This document shows, piece after piece, positions 26,052-35,553 of a stretch of 64,000 nucleotides of DNA (its first letter is position 1; each line of letters starts with the position of its first letter). Source of the stretch: Anaerolineaceae bacterium (GTDB taxonomy: Bacteria > Chloroflexota > Anaerolineae > Anaerolineales > Anaerolineaceae); the NCBI GenBank assembly GCA_030653365.1, contig JAURZL010000005.1:1-64000 (forward strand), in the 5' to 3' direction. The notes below the pieces were generated by a model. That model did no database searches. It saw only the letters and a list, made by a program, of their open reading frames with translations, and had not been told where the DNA came from. Both the position numbers and the translations under genes were made by a program.

Positions 26052-27059
26052 ATGATTAAATCGATTTATTATCTAAATGGAGAGACAAAAACAGACCTTT
26101 CCGAGGAGGAAATTAGGGTTGCTTTCGAAAGCAATCAAGGGGTTTTATGGGTCGATATGATAGAGTCAGATTATAAGGAAAGTGAAAAGATTCTGCTGGA
26201 TTTATTCCACTTTCACCCTCTGGCAGTATCAGACGCATTGGATGAAGTCCACGTACCGCGGGTGGATGATTGGGGGGATTATCTGTATCTCGTGCTGCAC
26301 AGCGTCACTTTTGATCCAGCCCAGAAAGAAGTATTTCAAACAAATGAGCTTGATATTTTCCTCGGAAAACAGTATCTGGTTACCTATCAGAATGTAGCAA
26401 TCCCCGACGTTGATAAAGTCCGAGAATATATCGAACGGGATCCTCGATTTCTACAACGCGGGGCTGACCACCTGTTTTATAAACTGGCTGACGATCTGGT
26501 TGGGGAGACTTTACCGGTAGTGGACCTGATGGATGACGCCATCGATTCCATCGAGGATCGCATGTTCAAAGGCAGCAATAAGCTGCTTTTGGAGGAAATC
26601 TTCACCCTCAAACGCTCGCTGTTGCATTTGCGCCGTATTCTGATGCCACAGCGCGAGGTGTTCAACAAGCTGGCACGCGGTGATGATCATGTTATCGATG
26701 AACAGGAACGTGTATTTTTCAGGGATATTTATGATCACATGGTACGGCTGTATGATATCTCAGAAAGCTTACGGGATCTCATCAGTGGTGTGCTGGAGAC
26801 CTATCTTTCGGTGATTAACAATCGCATGAATGATGTCATGAAGACCCTGACAATCATCACAACACTCTTCATGCCTATTTCTTTCCTGACCGGATTCTTT
26901 GGTATGAACTTCTTCGCTGCCGATCCGCCATTTTTAGCCTGGACATCAGAGACCATGCTGATTATAGTGATATGTATATTTGTGCTCCTTCCGAGTGGTA
27001 TGTTTATCTGGATGCGTGGCCGGAAATGGATGAATCCAATGGATCGTAAGGATGAGTGA
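26052..27059 (+). CDS. corA: CorA family magnesium/cobalt transporter
   Basis: This is a 335-aa inner-membrane channel protein for divalent metal ions. A soluble alpha/beta N-terminal domain of about 265 residues ends in the long helix preceding TM1. The family signature GMNF sits in LTGFFGMNFF just after TM1, and TM2 follows, ending in a basic tail (WMRGRKWMNP). Length is normal for the family. The final codons overlap the start of the YbaK-type gene by eight bases, so the two are co-transcribed. Confidence 0.92.
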   Translation: MIKSIYYLNGETKTDLSEEEIRVAFESNQGVLWVDMIESDYKESEKILLDLFHFHPLAVSDALDEVHVPRVDDWGDYLYLVLHSVTFDPAQKEVFQTNELDIFLGKQYLVTYQNVAIPDVDKVREYIERDPRFLQRGADHLFYKLADDLVGETLPVVDLMDDAIDSIEDRMFKGSNKLLLEEIFTLKRSLLHLRRILMPQREVFNKLARGDDHVIDEQERVFFRDIYDHMVRLYDISESLRDLISGVLETYLSVINNRMNDVMKTLTIITTLFMPISFLTGFFGMNFFAADPPFLAWTSETMLIIVICIFVLLPSGMFIWMRGRKWMNPMDRKDE

Positions 27060-27534
27060 GAAGGAATTATCGAAGAACGCAAAAAGGGTGCAGACTGCTC
27101 TGGCTGGCTTTGGGCTGGATCTGGTGGTGATCGAGTTCCCTGAATCCACCCGCACTGCCCAGGATGCTGCCAATGCAATCGGCTGCCAGGTAGAGCAGAT
27201 CGTGAAATCGCTGGTGTTTCAACGCCAACCCAGCGGAAAAGCCGTGATGATCGCCGCCAGCGGTGGTAATCGCGTGAATGAAAAACGCATCAAAGAAATT
27301 GTAGGGGAAAAGATTGTGCGGGCGGACGCGGAGTTTGTTCATCAGGTAAGTGGATTCCCGATTGGAGGGGTTCCTCCTTTGGCTCACACCCAGCCAATAG
27401 AAACCATTATTGACGAAGATTTATTGAATTATCAGGAAATCTGGGCAGCTGCTGGCACGCCGAACGCCGTCTTCCGCCTGGAGCCGAAACAGTTGGTGCA
27501 GATCACAGCGGGAAAAGTAGCAAAAATCACATAA
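27052..27534 (+). CDS. YbaK/ProX-type aminoacyl-tRNA deacylase
   Basis: This is a 160-aa stand-alone editing-domain protein. It is recognised from RTAQDAANAIGCQVEQIVKSLVF, seen in parts as TAQDAANAIGC and QIVKSLVF with the key lysine. GGNRVNEKRIKEIVG and GFPIGGVPPLAH, the Gly-rich substrate loop, are also typical. Enzymes of this group hydrolyse mischarged tRNAs such as Cys- or Ala-tRNA(Pro). Start at ATG 27052 lies inside the end of corA. There is no functional link to CorA beyond shared transcription. Confidence 0.88.
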   Translation: MSEKELSKNAKRVQTALAGFGLDLVVIEFPESTRTAQDAANAIGCQVEQIVKSLVFQRQPSGKAVMIAASGGNRVNEKRIKEIVGEKIVRADAEFVHQVSGFPIGGVPPLAHTQPIETIIDEDLLNYQEIWAAAGTPNAVFRLEPKQLVQITAGKVAKIT

Positions 27535-27608
27535 TCTATCCTCAAACAATTCGTTTGATGACCTGGTACCAAACTTACCTTGAATAATTTTTTCTATATA
27601 AATTGGTT

Positions 27609-28322
27609 TTACGAATCAATCAAAGCAACAAGTTTTGATTCATTTAACTTTAAATAGAGCGCATACCCGAAATATAGGATCGGAAAAAGCAGTGATATGA
27701 CGGCAATCATTTGACTGGCATTAATTACCATTAGGATTAATAAAACGAAATAGACAACCGATAAGCTTTTTGCCAATCTGACTTTTCCAGGGGTGCTGAA
27801 GGAGACAAACTTAAATGGCACAAAGATCAGTATCGACAGAACGACCAAAATAATCCCATTGATAACTACCGGCCACTGGAATGTAAATAAATACAATGCC
27901 ACCAAATTCCAGAAATTGGGAAAACCCGTGAAGTATCCATCGTTTGTTTTCGCATCCGATTGGCAAAATCCATACACAGAAGATAGAAGTACCACTGGAA
28001 TCACCAATATCCATAAGCCACTGATTAGATCAAAACGCCACATGAAAAAAACGGGTAAAAATGCATAATTGATGTAATCGGTGATATCATCCAGCTTGCG
28101 ACCATCAAAATCAGGCGTCCATTGCTTGATGTTAAATTTTCGTGCAAAGGTGCCATCAGTTGCATCGATCACCAAAGCAACCCCCAACCAGAAAAAAACA
28201 AGTTTGGGGTCATTGGCTACCATCGCATATAGAGCCATAAATCCACACATCAATCCCAGTCCGGTGTACAGGTGAACCAACCAGGCACGCGTTCTTCCAT
28301 TTATTTTTCTAAAATAATTCAT
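27609..28322 (-). CDS. CDP-alcohol phosphatidyltransferase, Pcs-like
   Basis: This is a 237-aa membrane protein with about seven hydrophobic segments. The CDP-alcohol motif reads DATDGTFAR, then 12 residues, then GRKLDDITD. The spacing between AR and G is 12 instead of the usual 8, and the following YINYAFLPVFFM also matches bacterial phosphatidylcholine synthase. Pcs joins choline to CDP-diacylglycerol. Length fits (230-250 aa in the family). It is monocistronic and leftward. A different alcohol acceptor is possible, so the name is provisional. Confidence 0.7.
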   Translation of the reverse strand: MNYFRKINGRTRAWLVHLYTGLGLMCGFMALYAMVANDPKLVFFWLGVALVIDATDGTFARKFNIKQWTPDFDGRKLDDITDYINYAFLPVFFMWRFDLISGLWILVIPVVLLSSVYGFCQSDAKTNDGYFTGFPNFWNLVALYLFTFQWPVVINGIILVVLSILIFVPFKFVSFSTPGKVRLAKSLSVVYFVLLILMVINASQMIAVISLLFPILYFGYALYLKLNESKLVALIDS

Positions 28323-28671
28323 AAATCAACTTTCACTGCAGGAAATTTCCAGAACGTCCAGCTTTTCCCATGTAGACCTGGATGCTTTATTTTACCAAAT
28401 CCTCTCCGATTCTGTTTGTCATTTTAATTTGTCCATTATCTGGTGGTAAAACTTATGTAAACCATAGAGTAATCAATCAACGGGGTATATTCTTGGATAG
28501 AAATTCAGGAAAAAGTCTGTATTTTTATCAAAGCTATACAATACGCTCAAAACGCTTGTATTTCTCGCTATTATCCCTTATAGTAAAAATGGTTCAGGCG
28601 TAAAGCCTGGTTCAAACTTTCCAGGGTTATTCTTGGAAAAGGTCAATTCTATATAGAGAAGGAGATATTCC
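28323..28671. other. Intergenic region, no gene seen
   Basis: These 349 bases separate the divergent Pcs-like and zinc-ribbon genes. A small palindrome caggc-gtaaa-gcctg lies at about 28597, followed by tttccagg/cttggaaa. Short open frames here have no ribosome-binding site and unlikely composition. Confidence 0.4.
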
Positions 28672-28821
28672 ATGGATTTTGAAGGCTATTGTGTAAAATG
28701 TCGTGCAAAGGTTCAGGTAAAAGCTGGAACCGTAAAAGTATCTGAAAATGGTCGCAAGATGGTGCAGGGTGTCTGCCCGAAATGTGGAACGAAAGTAACC
28801 CGTTTCTTGCCCAGTAAATAA
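28672..28821 (+). CDS. 49-aa zinc-ribbon protein (DUF5679-like)
   Basis: This short gene encodes MDFEGYCVKCRAKV, then KMVQGVCPKCGTKVTRFLP. The two C-x-x-C pairs (CVKC, CPKC) form a single zinc ribbon, and the wording fits the DUF5679 family common in Chloroflexota and Actinobacteria. GGAGATATTCC precedes the ATG, with GAAGGAG as a strong ribosome-binding site. A terminator-like hairpin follows. Role unknown; such ribbons may bind nucleic acid or partner proteins. Confidence 0.85.
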   Translation: MDFEGYCVKCRAKVQVKAGTVKVSENGRKMVQGVCPKCGTKVTRFLPSK

Positions 28822-28845
28822 TTAATTTTCAAAATATAAATCCTA

Positions 28846-28888
28846 CAAGGTGAATTTGAGTAAACTGCTCATTTTCACCTTGTTGGTT
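28846..28888 (+). terminator. Candidate terminator after the zinc-ribbon gene
   Basis: The arms caaggtgaa and ttcaccttg pair around an 18-19-base loop and are followed by a T-rich stretch (ttggttta). The T run is weak. The hairpin also ends the leftward surface-protein gene at 28898, whose transcript arrives from the other side. Confidence 0.45.
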
Positions 28889-28897
28889 TAAATTGAT

Positions 28898-30172
28898 CTA
28901 TTGGATTGTTGTGAAACTACTAACGAAATTTGTTAAAATTGGATTCGTATAAATCTGACAAGCAGGAAGCGGTTTTAGGAGCGTACCTACAAAAATTGTG
29001 TATGTTTCATCACCTTTCAATGGAACATTTGGTATGATAATGACAGTATCCTGAAAATAAACAATACTATCAAATTTGATCGTAGCATCAACTATTTTTG
29101 ATGTGGGGCAGGCGTTAAAATTATCAAATTCACACAAGACAATACTATCCTTAATTTCATATTCAAATGTTGTAGCGTCCATAGATTGATTAAATCTGAC
29201 AGATGGTTGAATATTTACAGGAACATCAGTGCTACCTGAGATCGGGTTAAAAATAACTGTTATTGTTATTGGCGGATTTGTTGTATTACAAGTAGGTTCA
29301 GTTGCAGTTGCGGTTGGACTAGGGGTATAAGTCGATGTTGGGGGAATAGGGGTAAAGGTATAAGTTTGGGTGGGGGTCAATGTATCCGTAGGAGTAGCTG
29401 TTGGTGTGTTTGTCCATATATCCGTAGGAGTAAATGTAGGTGTATTGGTTGGCGAATTGGTTCTTGTTGGGGTATATGTTTGTGTGGGAGGCACCGATGT
29501 CACTGTATAAGTTGGTGTATATGTTGGGGGTAACCATGTGTTTGTGCGTGTCGGGGTATGTGTTTGTGTGGGAGACACTGGTGACACTGTAACAGTTGGC
29601 GTATACGTTGGGGGTAATGATGGATTGGTTCCAGAAATCGTTTCTGTCTGGGATGGAGTTAGTGTCATACCAGGTTGAGTTGATGAAGGGATTGTACTTG
29701 TAATAAAAGGATTTGGTCCCAATATTGAGATTGATGTTTCTGTTGAGCCTGGAGTACCTTCCAATATACCTGGTGTAGTTGTAGTTGCTTCCACCAAAGG
29801 CGAACCATCTGGATTTGTGTTGATTACACCTGGTTGTATTTCACTATATTGAGGAACCTGTTGAACCAATTGTTTTTCTAATTGTAGGATTCGTGCTTCT
29901 AATTCTTCCGAAGAGATATTTTGATCATGCAAAATTTCCCATAGGATTGATAATTTCACCCCAGGGAAATTATTGTCGATAAAATCATCACTATAATCAG
30001 CTCGTTCGACAGCATGGATAGCCATCGGGACTTCGAGAATTTCTTTCGTTTTAGCATCCACAAATGGTAAAAAACTACTAACAAGAATGAACAGAATAAT
30101 AAAAATAATAATAAATGATGCTAATTCTAGTAAATTGTTTTTTTTGATCTTTTCTCTGAAAGATAAATTCAT
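28898..30172 (-). CDS. Membrane-anchored TPT-rich surface protein with Ig-like domain, paralog 2
   Basis: This is a 424-aa protein. One TM segment (about 17-38) is followed by a conserved region ([28 protein letters not shown], coiled [16 protein letters not shown]). A long Thr/Pro linker of TPTxT units (about 165-290) leads to a C-terminal SbsA/Big_5-type Ig-like domain, starting [16 protein letters not shown] and containing [12 protein letters not shown] and the cysteine pair [10 protein letters not shown]. It is predicted to extend outward on a stalk that could be O-glycosylated. It lies 19 bases downstream of an HD-GYP sensor gene; the pair is a copy of 32087-35269. Confidence 0.75.
   Translation of the reverse strand: MNLSFREKIKKNNLLELASFIIIFIILFILVSSFLPFVDAKTKEILEVPMAIHAVERADYSDDFIDNNFPGVKLSILWEILHDQNISSEELEARILQLEKQLVQQVPQYSEIQPGVINTNPDGSPLVEATTTTPGILEGTPGSTETSISILGPNPFITSTIPSSTQPGMTLTPSQTETISGTNPSLPPTYTPTVTVSPVSPTQTHTPTRTNTWLPPTYTPTYTVTSVPPTQTYTPTRTNSPTNTPTFTPTDIWTNTPTATPTDTLTPTQTYTFTPIPPTSTYTPSPTATATEPTCNTTNPPITITVIFNPISGSTDVPVNIQPSVRFNQSMDATTFEYEIKDSIVLCEFDNFNACPTSKIVDATIKFDSIVYFQDTVIIIPNVPLKGDETYTIFVGTLLKPLPACQIYTNPILTNFVSSFTTIQ
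29280..29665. repeat. TPT-encoding low-complexity repeat DNA
   Basis: Degenerate short repeats (gtaggtgta, ggggtaTAt, gtttgtgtggg) encode the Thr/Pro stalk of the surface protein on the minus strand. Unit length is irregular. Confidence 0.7.
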
Positions 30173-30191
30173 TATAAAATTCTTTTATGGA

Positions 30192-31901
30192 TTAATTAAT
30201 AATTTCCATGAATAATTTTGAAATTTCCGGATCAAAATGAGTGCCAATACCCTCTTTCATGATCTCAATTGCCTGTTCTTTACTCATGGCTTTTCGATAA
30301 ACACGATCGCTTGTAATGGCATCCCAGACATCAACCAAAGCAAATATCCTTGCTTCAATAGGAATTTCTTCACCTTTTAGTCCGCGTGGATACCCTTTCC
30401 CATCCCAACGTTCATGATGGCAGTAAGGAATAGGAAGCGCTGGTACGAGAAAATGAATATCTTTCAACATTCCATAGGCATAATTTGGATGGTTTCGCAT
30501 GATCACCCACTCCTCATCCGTTAATTTTCCGGGTTTATTTAAAATTCGATCCGGAACTCCCATTTTGCCGATATCATGGAGGATTGTGCCACGCCGGATA
30601 TGAACAATTTTTTCTTCCTCAATTCCTAAAGCTCTTGCAATTTGTTCCATTAGTTCAAGTACACGATCGGTGTGTCCTTTGGTCTCTTCATTACGGAGAT
30701 CAAGTGCCCTTGTCCAGCCTTCCAAAGTACTATCATATGATTCAATGATCTGATTTTTGGAATTCCTGATACTGCTGACCATTTGATTGAAAGTATTTGC
30801 CATCACAGCCAACTCATCTTTACTGGAAGTTTGTACTTTTACATTAAGGTCACCATCCATCACCTTTTTTGAAGCAATCACCAATTCCAAAATTGGTTTT
30901 GTAATAATATATGATAAATTCAAGCCAATAATAATAACCAGGATAAACAATAAACCAGCCAGTAAGGTGATCTGAATTCTGGTTACATTGGTCGTACTGA
31001 CCAGAAATGATTCTCCCAACGCTATCCCTATTACACCCAGATCATCCCATCCGCGTACTTCCCAGGCAGCAAATAATTCACGATATCCAATATTTCTACT
31101 AATCAATCCGCGACTGTTTGAAAGAACAATACTGGATTCATCTTGCGTTTGAATGATACTTTCGACTAATGTTGGATCCACACCACTTGGAGTGGGAAAA
31201 GTACTTGCCAGAACATTCCCTTCAAAATCATAAATGGTGATTTGAGCAAGAGTCTCCTCCCGTAATTGTTTTACCAGAGCACTTAAAGGTTTACCCACCA
31301 GAATCACCCCAACTATTTTTCGATCCTCAGATAAAACCGGACCTGCTATATATAAATAGGTGCCTTTTTCAGTTTCCAGGTATCCTGTAAATTTATTGCC
31401 TTGATCATCTGATACTCCATTTAATACTGATTGGACAAATGGTTGATCCAAAAAAATGCTTTGCCCACCACTGGCAAACTCATATTCCTCTATATTTCCA
31501 CCTTCCAAATGACGAGCTGAGAGGACCAGATTCCCTTCCATATCCAGAAAAACTACTAAAGCTTGACGGTTATTTACCACAGTACCGAATGTCAATTCCC
31601 GCAGCGTTTCTGGTTCACTATTTTGTACTGCTTCAGAAACACCATTACTATAAGCCAATAATCTAAGCACTTTTAGCATCTGGTCTTCTTCAACAACCAT
31701 TCTTTCAGAAGCTAAAATTCCCGCTTCCAATAACTGATTGGTAAAACGTTCTTCGATCGTATCGAAAACCACCCTGGTTACTACAAAAGCAGCTCCAACA
31801 ACCAGAATCACACCCAATATTAGATAAGGTAATGTAACTTTTTCTTTAATATTTAAAGGAAGATTATTAAATGTTTTTGAAACTGATGAAGCGATATTCA
31901 T
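30192..31901 (-). CDS. HD-GYP c-di-GMP phosphodiesterase with extracellular sensor and HAMP, paralog 2
   Basis: This is a 569-aa receptor. A first TM segment (about 25-47) and a second near 320 flank an extracellular Cache-like sensor domain, followed by a HAMP linker (PILELVIASKKVMDGDLNVKV). The HD-GYP domain has HDIGKMG, HHERWDGKGYPRGLKG, DVWDAITSDR and GTHFDPEI, all canonical, so it should degrade cyclic di-GMP. The ATG at 31901 aligns with the start of its paralog (MNL/MNI, then PLNI[KR]EKVT); the 16-residue longer start does not. It is transcribed with the TPT-rich protein downstream, suggesting the pair senses something at the surface. Confidence 0.9.
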   Translation of the reverse strand: MNIASSVSKTFNNLPLNIKEKVTLPYLILGVILVVGAAFVVTRVVFDTIEERFTNQLLEAGILASERMVVEEDQMLKVLRLLAYSNGVSEAVQNSEPETLRELTFGTVVNNRQALVVFLDMEGNLVLSARHLEGGNIEEYEFASGGQSIFLDQPFVQSVLNGVSDDQGNKFTGYLETEKGTYLYIAGPVLSEDRKIVGVILVGKPLSALVKQLREETLAQITIYDFEGNVLASTFPTPSGVDPTLVESIIQTQDESSIVLSNSRGLISRNIGYRELFAAWEVRGWDDLGVIGIALGESFLVSTTNVTRIQITLLAGLLFILVIIIGLNLSYIITKPILELVIASKKVMDGDLNVKVQTSSKDELAVMANTFNQMVSSIRNSKNQIIESYDSTLEGWTRALDLRNEETKGHTDRVLELMEQIARALGIEEEKIVHIRRGTILHDIGKMGVPDRILNKPGKLTDEEWVIMRNHPNYAYGMLKDIHFLVPALPIPYCHHERWDGKGYPRGLKGEEIPIEARIFALVDVWDAITSDRVYRKAMSKEQAIEIMKEGIGTHFDPEISKLFMEIIN

Positions 31902-32086
31902 ATTTTTTCCAGGCTGACAGAAATCTGTTTTGAAGGTTAAATGTCCCACGTATTAAAGTTGGAAAAGGAAATTTCTTAAACTATCCATTAATTTCCAAAT
32001 TATTAAATTTTTCAATGGATATGTAATGTGATTAGGGGAGTTTTATATTGCAAAATAATTTTATAACAAATATCAAATTTTGTCTC

Positions 32087-33547
32087 CTATTGTAAGATAG
32101 TAATAAAATTACTCTGTACCCTGCCACCCATAGGTTTTGAATAGGAAGAGCAATCCGGATGGGCAACGATTTGATTTCCAGCAAACAAAGTATAGCGAAT
32201 TCCTTTTTCCAATGGCTGCAATGGATAAATAATTACCCAATCATTCCGATATACAACTGATAGTATTTCCACCTCTGCTGGGACTTCTGTACCACTTCTA
32301 CAAGAATTGGAACTATAACTTACTTTTTCACAAATGACAATATGATTATCATCTCCGTACGTCAGTGAACTGGCGTTCATCGATTGATTGAAAACAATTA
32401 CCGGATGTATAGTTGTTGGTACATTTATACTCTCGTCTGGTGGCCACATATATTGCAACAATCTGTCCTGTGGGGTTAGATTACAGGTTGCAATGGAAGC
32501 TGTCGGTGTTGATGTTATTGTAGATGTGGGGGTTACCGATGGAGTTAAAGTATTCGTTGCGGTAAATGTAAGGGTTGGCGTTACGCTTTTGGTCCATGTA
32601 GGAGTGACTGTATAGGTCGAAGTTGCAGTAAAAGTAAAAGTAGGGGTTGTACTACTGGTCGACGAAGGCGTCTTTGTAAACGTTGGTGTCAGTGTGAATG
32701 TTGGCGTCAGACTGCGGGTTAAAGATGGTGTCAGAGTAAAGGTTGGTGTACGGGTGAACGTCGGTGTCAGACTGCTGGTCAAAGAGGGTGTCAGAGTAAA
32801 CGTTGGTGTCCAGGTGAACGCCGGTGTCATACTGCTGGTCAAGGATGGCGTTCGTGTGAATGTTGGTGTCAGGCTACTGGTCACCGAAGGTGTCTGGCTC
32901 GCAGTTAATGAAGGCGTCATTGTGAACGTTGACGACAGGCTGTTGGTCAAGGATGGCGTCAGTGTGAATGTTGGGTTATTCCCTGGGTGTAATGTCTTTG
33001 TACTGGTACCCGTAACAGGAATTAAAGAAGCGACCAACGTGTTGGTTGGGGTTTGGGTGAAGGTACTCATATTTGTAACCGTAGAGGAAGGAAACAGGAC
33101 GGTTGTTTTTGTCGCTGTTAATGAATTGACTGGTTCTGTAGAATTTGGAGGATTATTCGTGGTTTCTTCATCTATTGGTGTAGTAGGATTGGTCGCCAGT
33201 GGGACAGGTTGCTGTAATTGATCTATCATCAGCGAAACACGCTCCGTCAGATCCTGCTGGTTTTGCACACCCACCTCGAGATCACTCAAAACTTCCTCTA
33301 CAATTGATAATTCAATTCCTGGAAACACATACTCTTCAACCCCATCGGCATAATTTGCTTCTTCAACAGCAGAAATTGCAATAGGAATTTGAATAAATTG
33401 ATCTTTATCAAAACCCCCGATTGTCAAAACAGTACTGGTAACCACACTGGTGATAATCACTACGCTAAAAATGATGGATCCAATCCAATACAAATTATGA
33501 AACAAAATTCCAGAACTGAATTTGAATTTTATCAATGATCTCATCAT
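32087..33547 (-). CDS. Membrane-anchored TPT-rich surface protein with Ig-like domain, paralog 1
   Basis: This is a 486-aa paralog of the protein at 28898 with the same plan: N-terminal TM (about 21-45), conserved segment IPIAISAVEEANYADG and FPGIELSIVEEVLSDL, and a very long stalk of FT-x-TPS-L/x-T repeats (about 160-345). A C-terminal SbsA/Big_5 Ig-like domain (WPPDESINVPTTIHPVIVFN, QSMNASSLTYGDD) contains two cysteines. It starts 9 bases after the HD-GYP gene. Compared with paralog 2 the stalk is longer and more regular. Confidence 0.75.
   Translation of the reverse strand: MMRSLIKFKFSSGILFHNLYWIGSIIFSVVIITSVVTSTVLTIGGFDKDQFIQIPIAISAVEEANYADGVEEYVFPGIELSIVEEVLSDLEVGVQNQQDLTERVSLMIDQLQQPVPLATNPTTPIDEETTNNPPNSTEPVNSLTATKTTVLFPSSTVTNMSTFTQTPTNTLVASLIPVTGTSTKTLHPGNNPTFTLTPSLTNSLSSTFTMTPSLTASQTPSVTSSLTPTFTRTPSLTSSMTPAFTWTPTFTLTPSLTSSLTPTFTRTPTFTLTPSLTRSLTPTFTLTPTFTKTPSSTSSTTPTFTFTATSTYTVTPTWTKSVTPTLTFTATNTLTPSVTPTSTITSTPTASIATCNLTPQDRLLQYMWPPDESINVPTTIHPVIVFNQSMNASSLTYGDDNHIVICEKVSYSSNSCRSGTEVPAEVEILSVVYRNDWVIIYPLQPLEKGIRYTLFAGNQIVAHPDCSSYSKPMGGRVQSNFITILQ
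32500..33000. repeat. Minisatellite-like DNA encoding the long TPT stalk
   Basis: The DNA repeats phrases such as gttggtgtcag, actgctggtcaaag and gtgaacg. It encodes TPTFT-x-TPSLTSS units on the minus strand and by symmetry leaves a long open but meaningless Val-rich frame on the plus strand. Such tracts are prone to length change by slippage or recombination. Confidence 0.75.
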
Positions 33548-33556
33548 TCTATATCT

Positions 33557-35269
33557 TTAGCTACAGACCAATTTCAGGAATCGCTCAGCGATTCCAGGAT
33601 CAAAATGAGTGCCGATTTCCTGACGGATTGTTTTCACAGCCTCTTCCTTGGTCATAGCATCACGATAAGGTCTATCGGTTGTAATTGCATCCCAGGCGTC
33701 AACCAGTGCGAAAATTCGTGCTTCCAACGGTATTTGCTCCCCTTTCAACCCTCGTGGATAACCACTTCCATTCCAATGCTCATGATGACAATAAGGAATG
33801 GTCATAGCTGGTTTTAAGAAATCAATATCCTTCAACATCTCACAGGCGTACACCGGATGAAGCTGCATGATTTCCTGTTCCTCTGTGGTAAGCGAATGTG
33901 GTTTATTCAAAATCATGTCCGGGATTCCCATTTTGCCAATATCGTGCAACAAAGCACCTCGACGAACATCATCCATTCTGGATTCATCAATTCCTAACGT
34001 TTTTGCTGATTTCATCATCAAATCCATTACCCGATCGGTGTGACCTTTGGTTTCCTCATTGCGATATTCCAATGCCTTAGACCAACCCTCCAAGGTACTA
34101 TCATATGATTCCATAATTTTATTTTTGGATTCACGCATGCTATCAATCATTTGGTTGAAATTATCAGTTAATAAAGCCAATTCATCTTTACTAATTGTTT
34201 TCACCTGAATATTCAGATTGCCATTTTTAACTTCTTTAGAAGCATTTACAAGTTCCATAATCGGATGCGTGATTAATATCGACAAATTTATCCCGAACAA
34301 AATGACCAATAATAGCAATAAACCGGTCATCACGGTAATCTGAATGCGTGTAACGTTGGTTGTACTCACTAAAAATGTTTCGCCTAATGCCACCCCGATA
34401 ATTCCCAATTCAACATCTCCGCGTACTTTCCAGGAAGACAACAATTCCCGATAACCAATGTTGCGGATATTGAGATCGCGGCTATCAGCTCGGATAAAGC
34501 TTGCATCTGTCTGGTTGAGAAGAACATTCTGAACTTCCTGATCTGGCAGATTTGTTGGTGAAGTAAAGGTACTTGCCAGTATCCCACCATGGAAATCATA
34601 AAGGGTAATCTGGGCTAGTGTCTCTTCGCGAATTTGACGTACCAGAGAAGTTAATGGCGTACCAACCAGGATCACTCCAACCATCTCATTTGCAGGTGAG
34701 TAAACAGGACCTGCAACATATAAATAATCTCCCTGATCGGTTTTAATTTTTCCAGCAAATTTATTTCCACGCTTATCGTTGTGTTGCAGGATCGCGTTTT
34801 GTACAAAATCCTGATCAGCGAAAATGCTTATTCCACCGGTTGAAAAGTTATAGTCCTCCACTTTTCCACCTTCGATGTGGTGGATCGATAGAACCCGGTT
34901 TCCATTGACATCTAAAAATTCAACAGCTTTTTGTTGATTGTTGAGAATTGTTCCGAAAGCCAAAGTTCGTAATGCTTCAGGTTCAGCTTGCGCTAATGCT
35001 TCAGGAACCCCTTTACTATAAGCAAGTAATCGTAACACTTTCAGCATCTGGTTTTCTTCCTCTACCATTCTTGAAGAAGCCAGATTCCCCGCTTCAATTA
35101 ATTGATTGGTAAAGCGTTCCTCAATGGTATCAAAAACCACCTGAGTGACCACATACGCCGCACCAAATAATAAAATAATTGAGAGAAACAGATAAGGGAT
35201 TGTTACTTTCTCTCGAATATTAAGAGGTAACTTGTTAAAAGCTTTTGAAAATGTCACCGTAAGATTCAT
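33557..35269 (-). CDS. HD-GYP c-di-GMP phosphodiesterase with extracellular sensor and HAMP, paralog 1
   Basis: This is a 570-aa paralog of the gene at 30192 with the same two TM segments, Cache-like outer domain, HAMP (PIMELVNASKEVKNGNLNIQV) and HD-GYP domain. Catalytic motifs are HDIGKMG, HHEHWNGSGYPRGLKG, DAWDAITTDR and GTHFDPGI. The D of HHExxD is N here; this variation is found in other HD-GYP proteins, so activity is likely but not certain. It heads the upstream copy of the duplicated cassette. Confidence 0.9.
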   Translation of the reverse strand: MNLTVTFSKAFNKLPLNIREKVTIPYLFLSIILLFGAAYVVTQVVFDTIEERFTNQLIEAGNLASSRMVEEENQMLKVLRLLAYSKGVPEALAQAEPEALRTLAFGTILNNQQKAVEFLDVNGNRVLSIHHIEGGKVEDYNFSTGGISIFADQDFVQNAILQHNDKRGNKFAGKIKTDQGDYLYVAGPVYSPANEMVGVILVGTPLTSLVRQIREETLAQITLYDFHGGILASTFTSPTNLPDQEVQNVLLNQTDASFIRADSRDLNIRNIGYRELLSSWKVRGDVELGIIGVALGETFLVSTTNVTRIQITVMTGLLLLLVILFGINLSILITHPIMELVNASKEVKNGNLNIQVKTISKDELALLTDNFNQMIDSMRESKNKIMESYDSTLEGWSKALEYRNEETKGHTDRVMDLMMKSAKTLGIDESRMDDVRRGALLHDIGKMGIPDMILNKPHSLTTEEQEIMQLHPVYACEMLKDIDFLKPAMTIPYCHHEHWNGSGYPRGLKGEQIPLEARIFALVDAWDAITTDRPYRDAMTKEEAVKTIRQEIGTHFDPGIAERFLKLVCS

Positions 35270-35553
35270 ATAAGCCCGTTTTTCTCACACAAAGGATGCA
35301 TTCCTTTGTTGCAAGTTTGTTGCCAGTTAACAAAATTGAAAGGTTCGCAATGATGGTAGAGGTGTTAATTTTGCCGTCCTGGATATCAGCCTGGTGGATA
35401 GCTGACGTATGTTCTTTTCCAAAGAAAAAATCGCGGAGGATTATGGGATCCTATTTAGTGGCGGTGGTGGTGAAGTGGATCGGAACTGAATGTGATTGAA
35501 ATTGACTTATAATTTATGGAGGAATAAAACCAGGTTCCACTCCAGTTAAGATT

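Noticed and set aside
28382-28603. 73-aa plus-strand frame upstream of the zinc-ribbon gene
   Set aside because: It has no ribosome-binding site and no recognisable pattern, and it occupies the expected promoter region.
32694-33221. Plus-strand 175-aa open frame rich in Val/Gly
   Set aside because: It is the complement of the TPT-repeat stalk; the periodic Val-rich sequence is created by the repeat DNA. It has no ribosome-binding site.
35296-35499. 67-aa plus-strand frame between the HD-GYP gene and the GT39 gene
   Set aside because: Weak start context, unlikely composition and no family resemblance; possibly a remnant, but unsupported.
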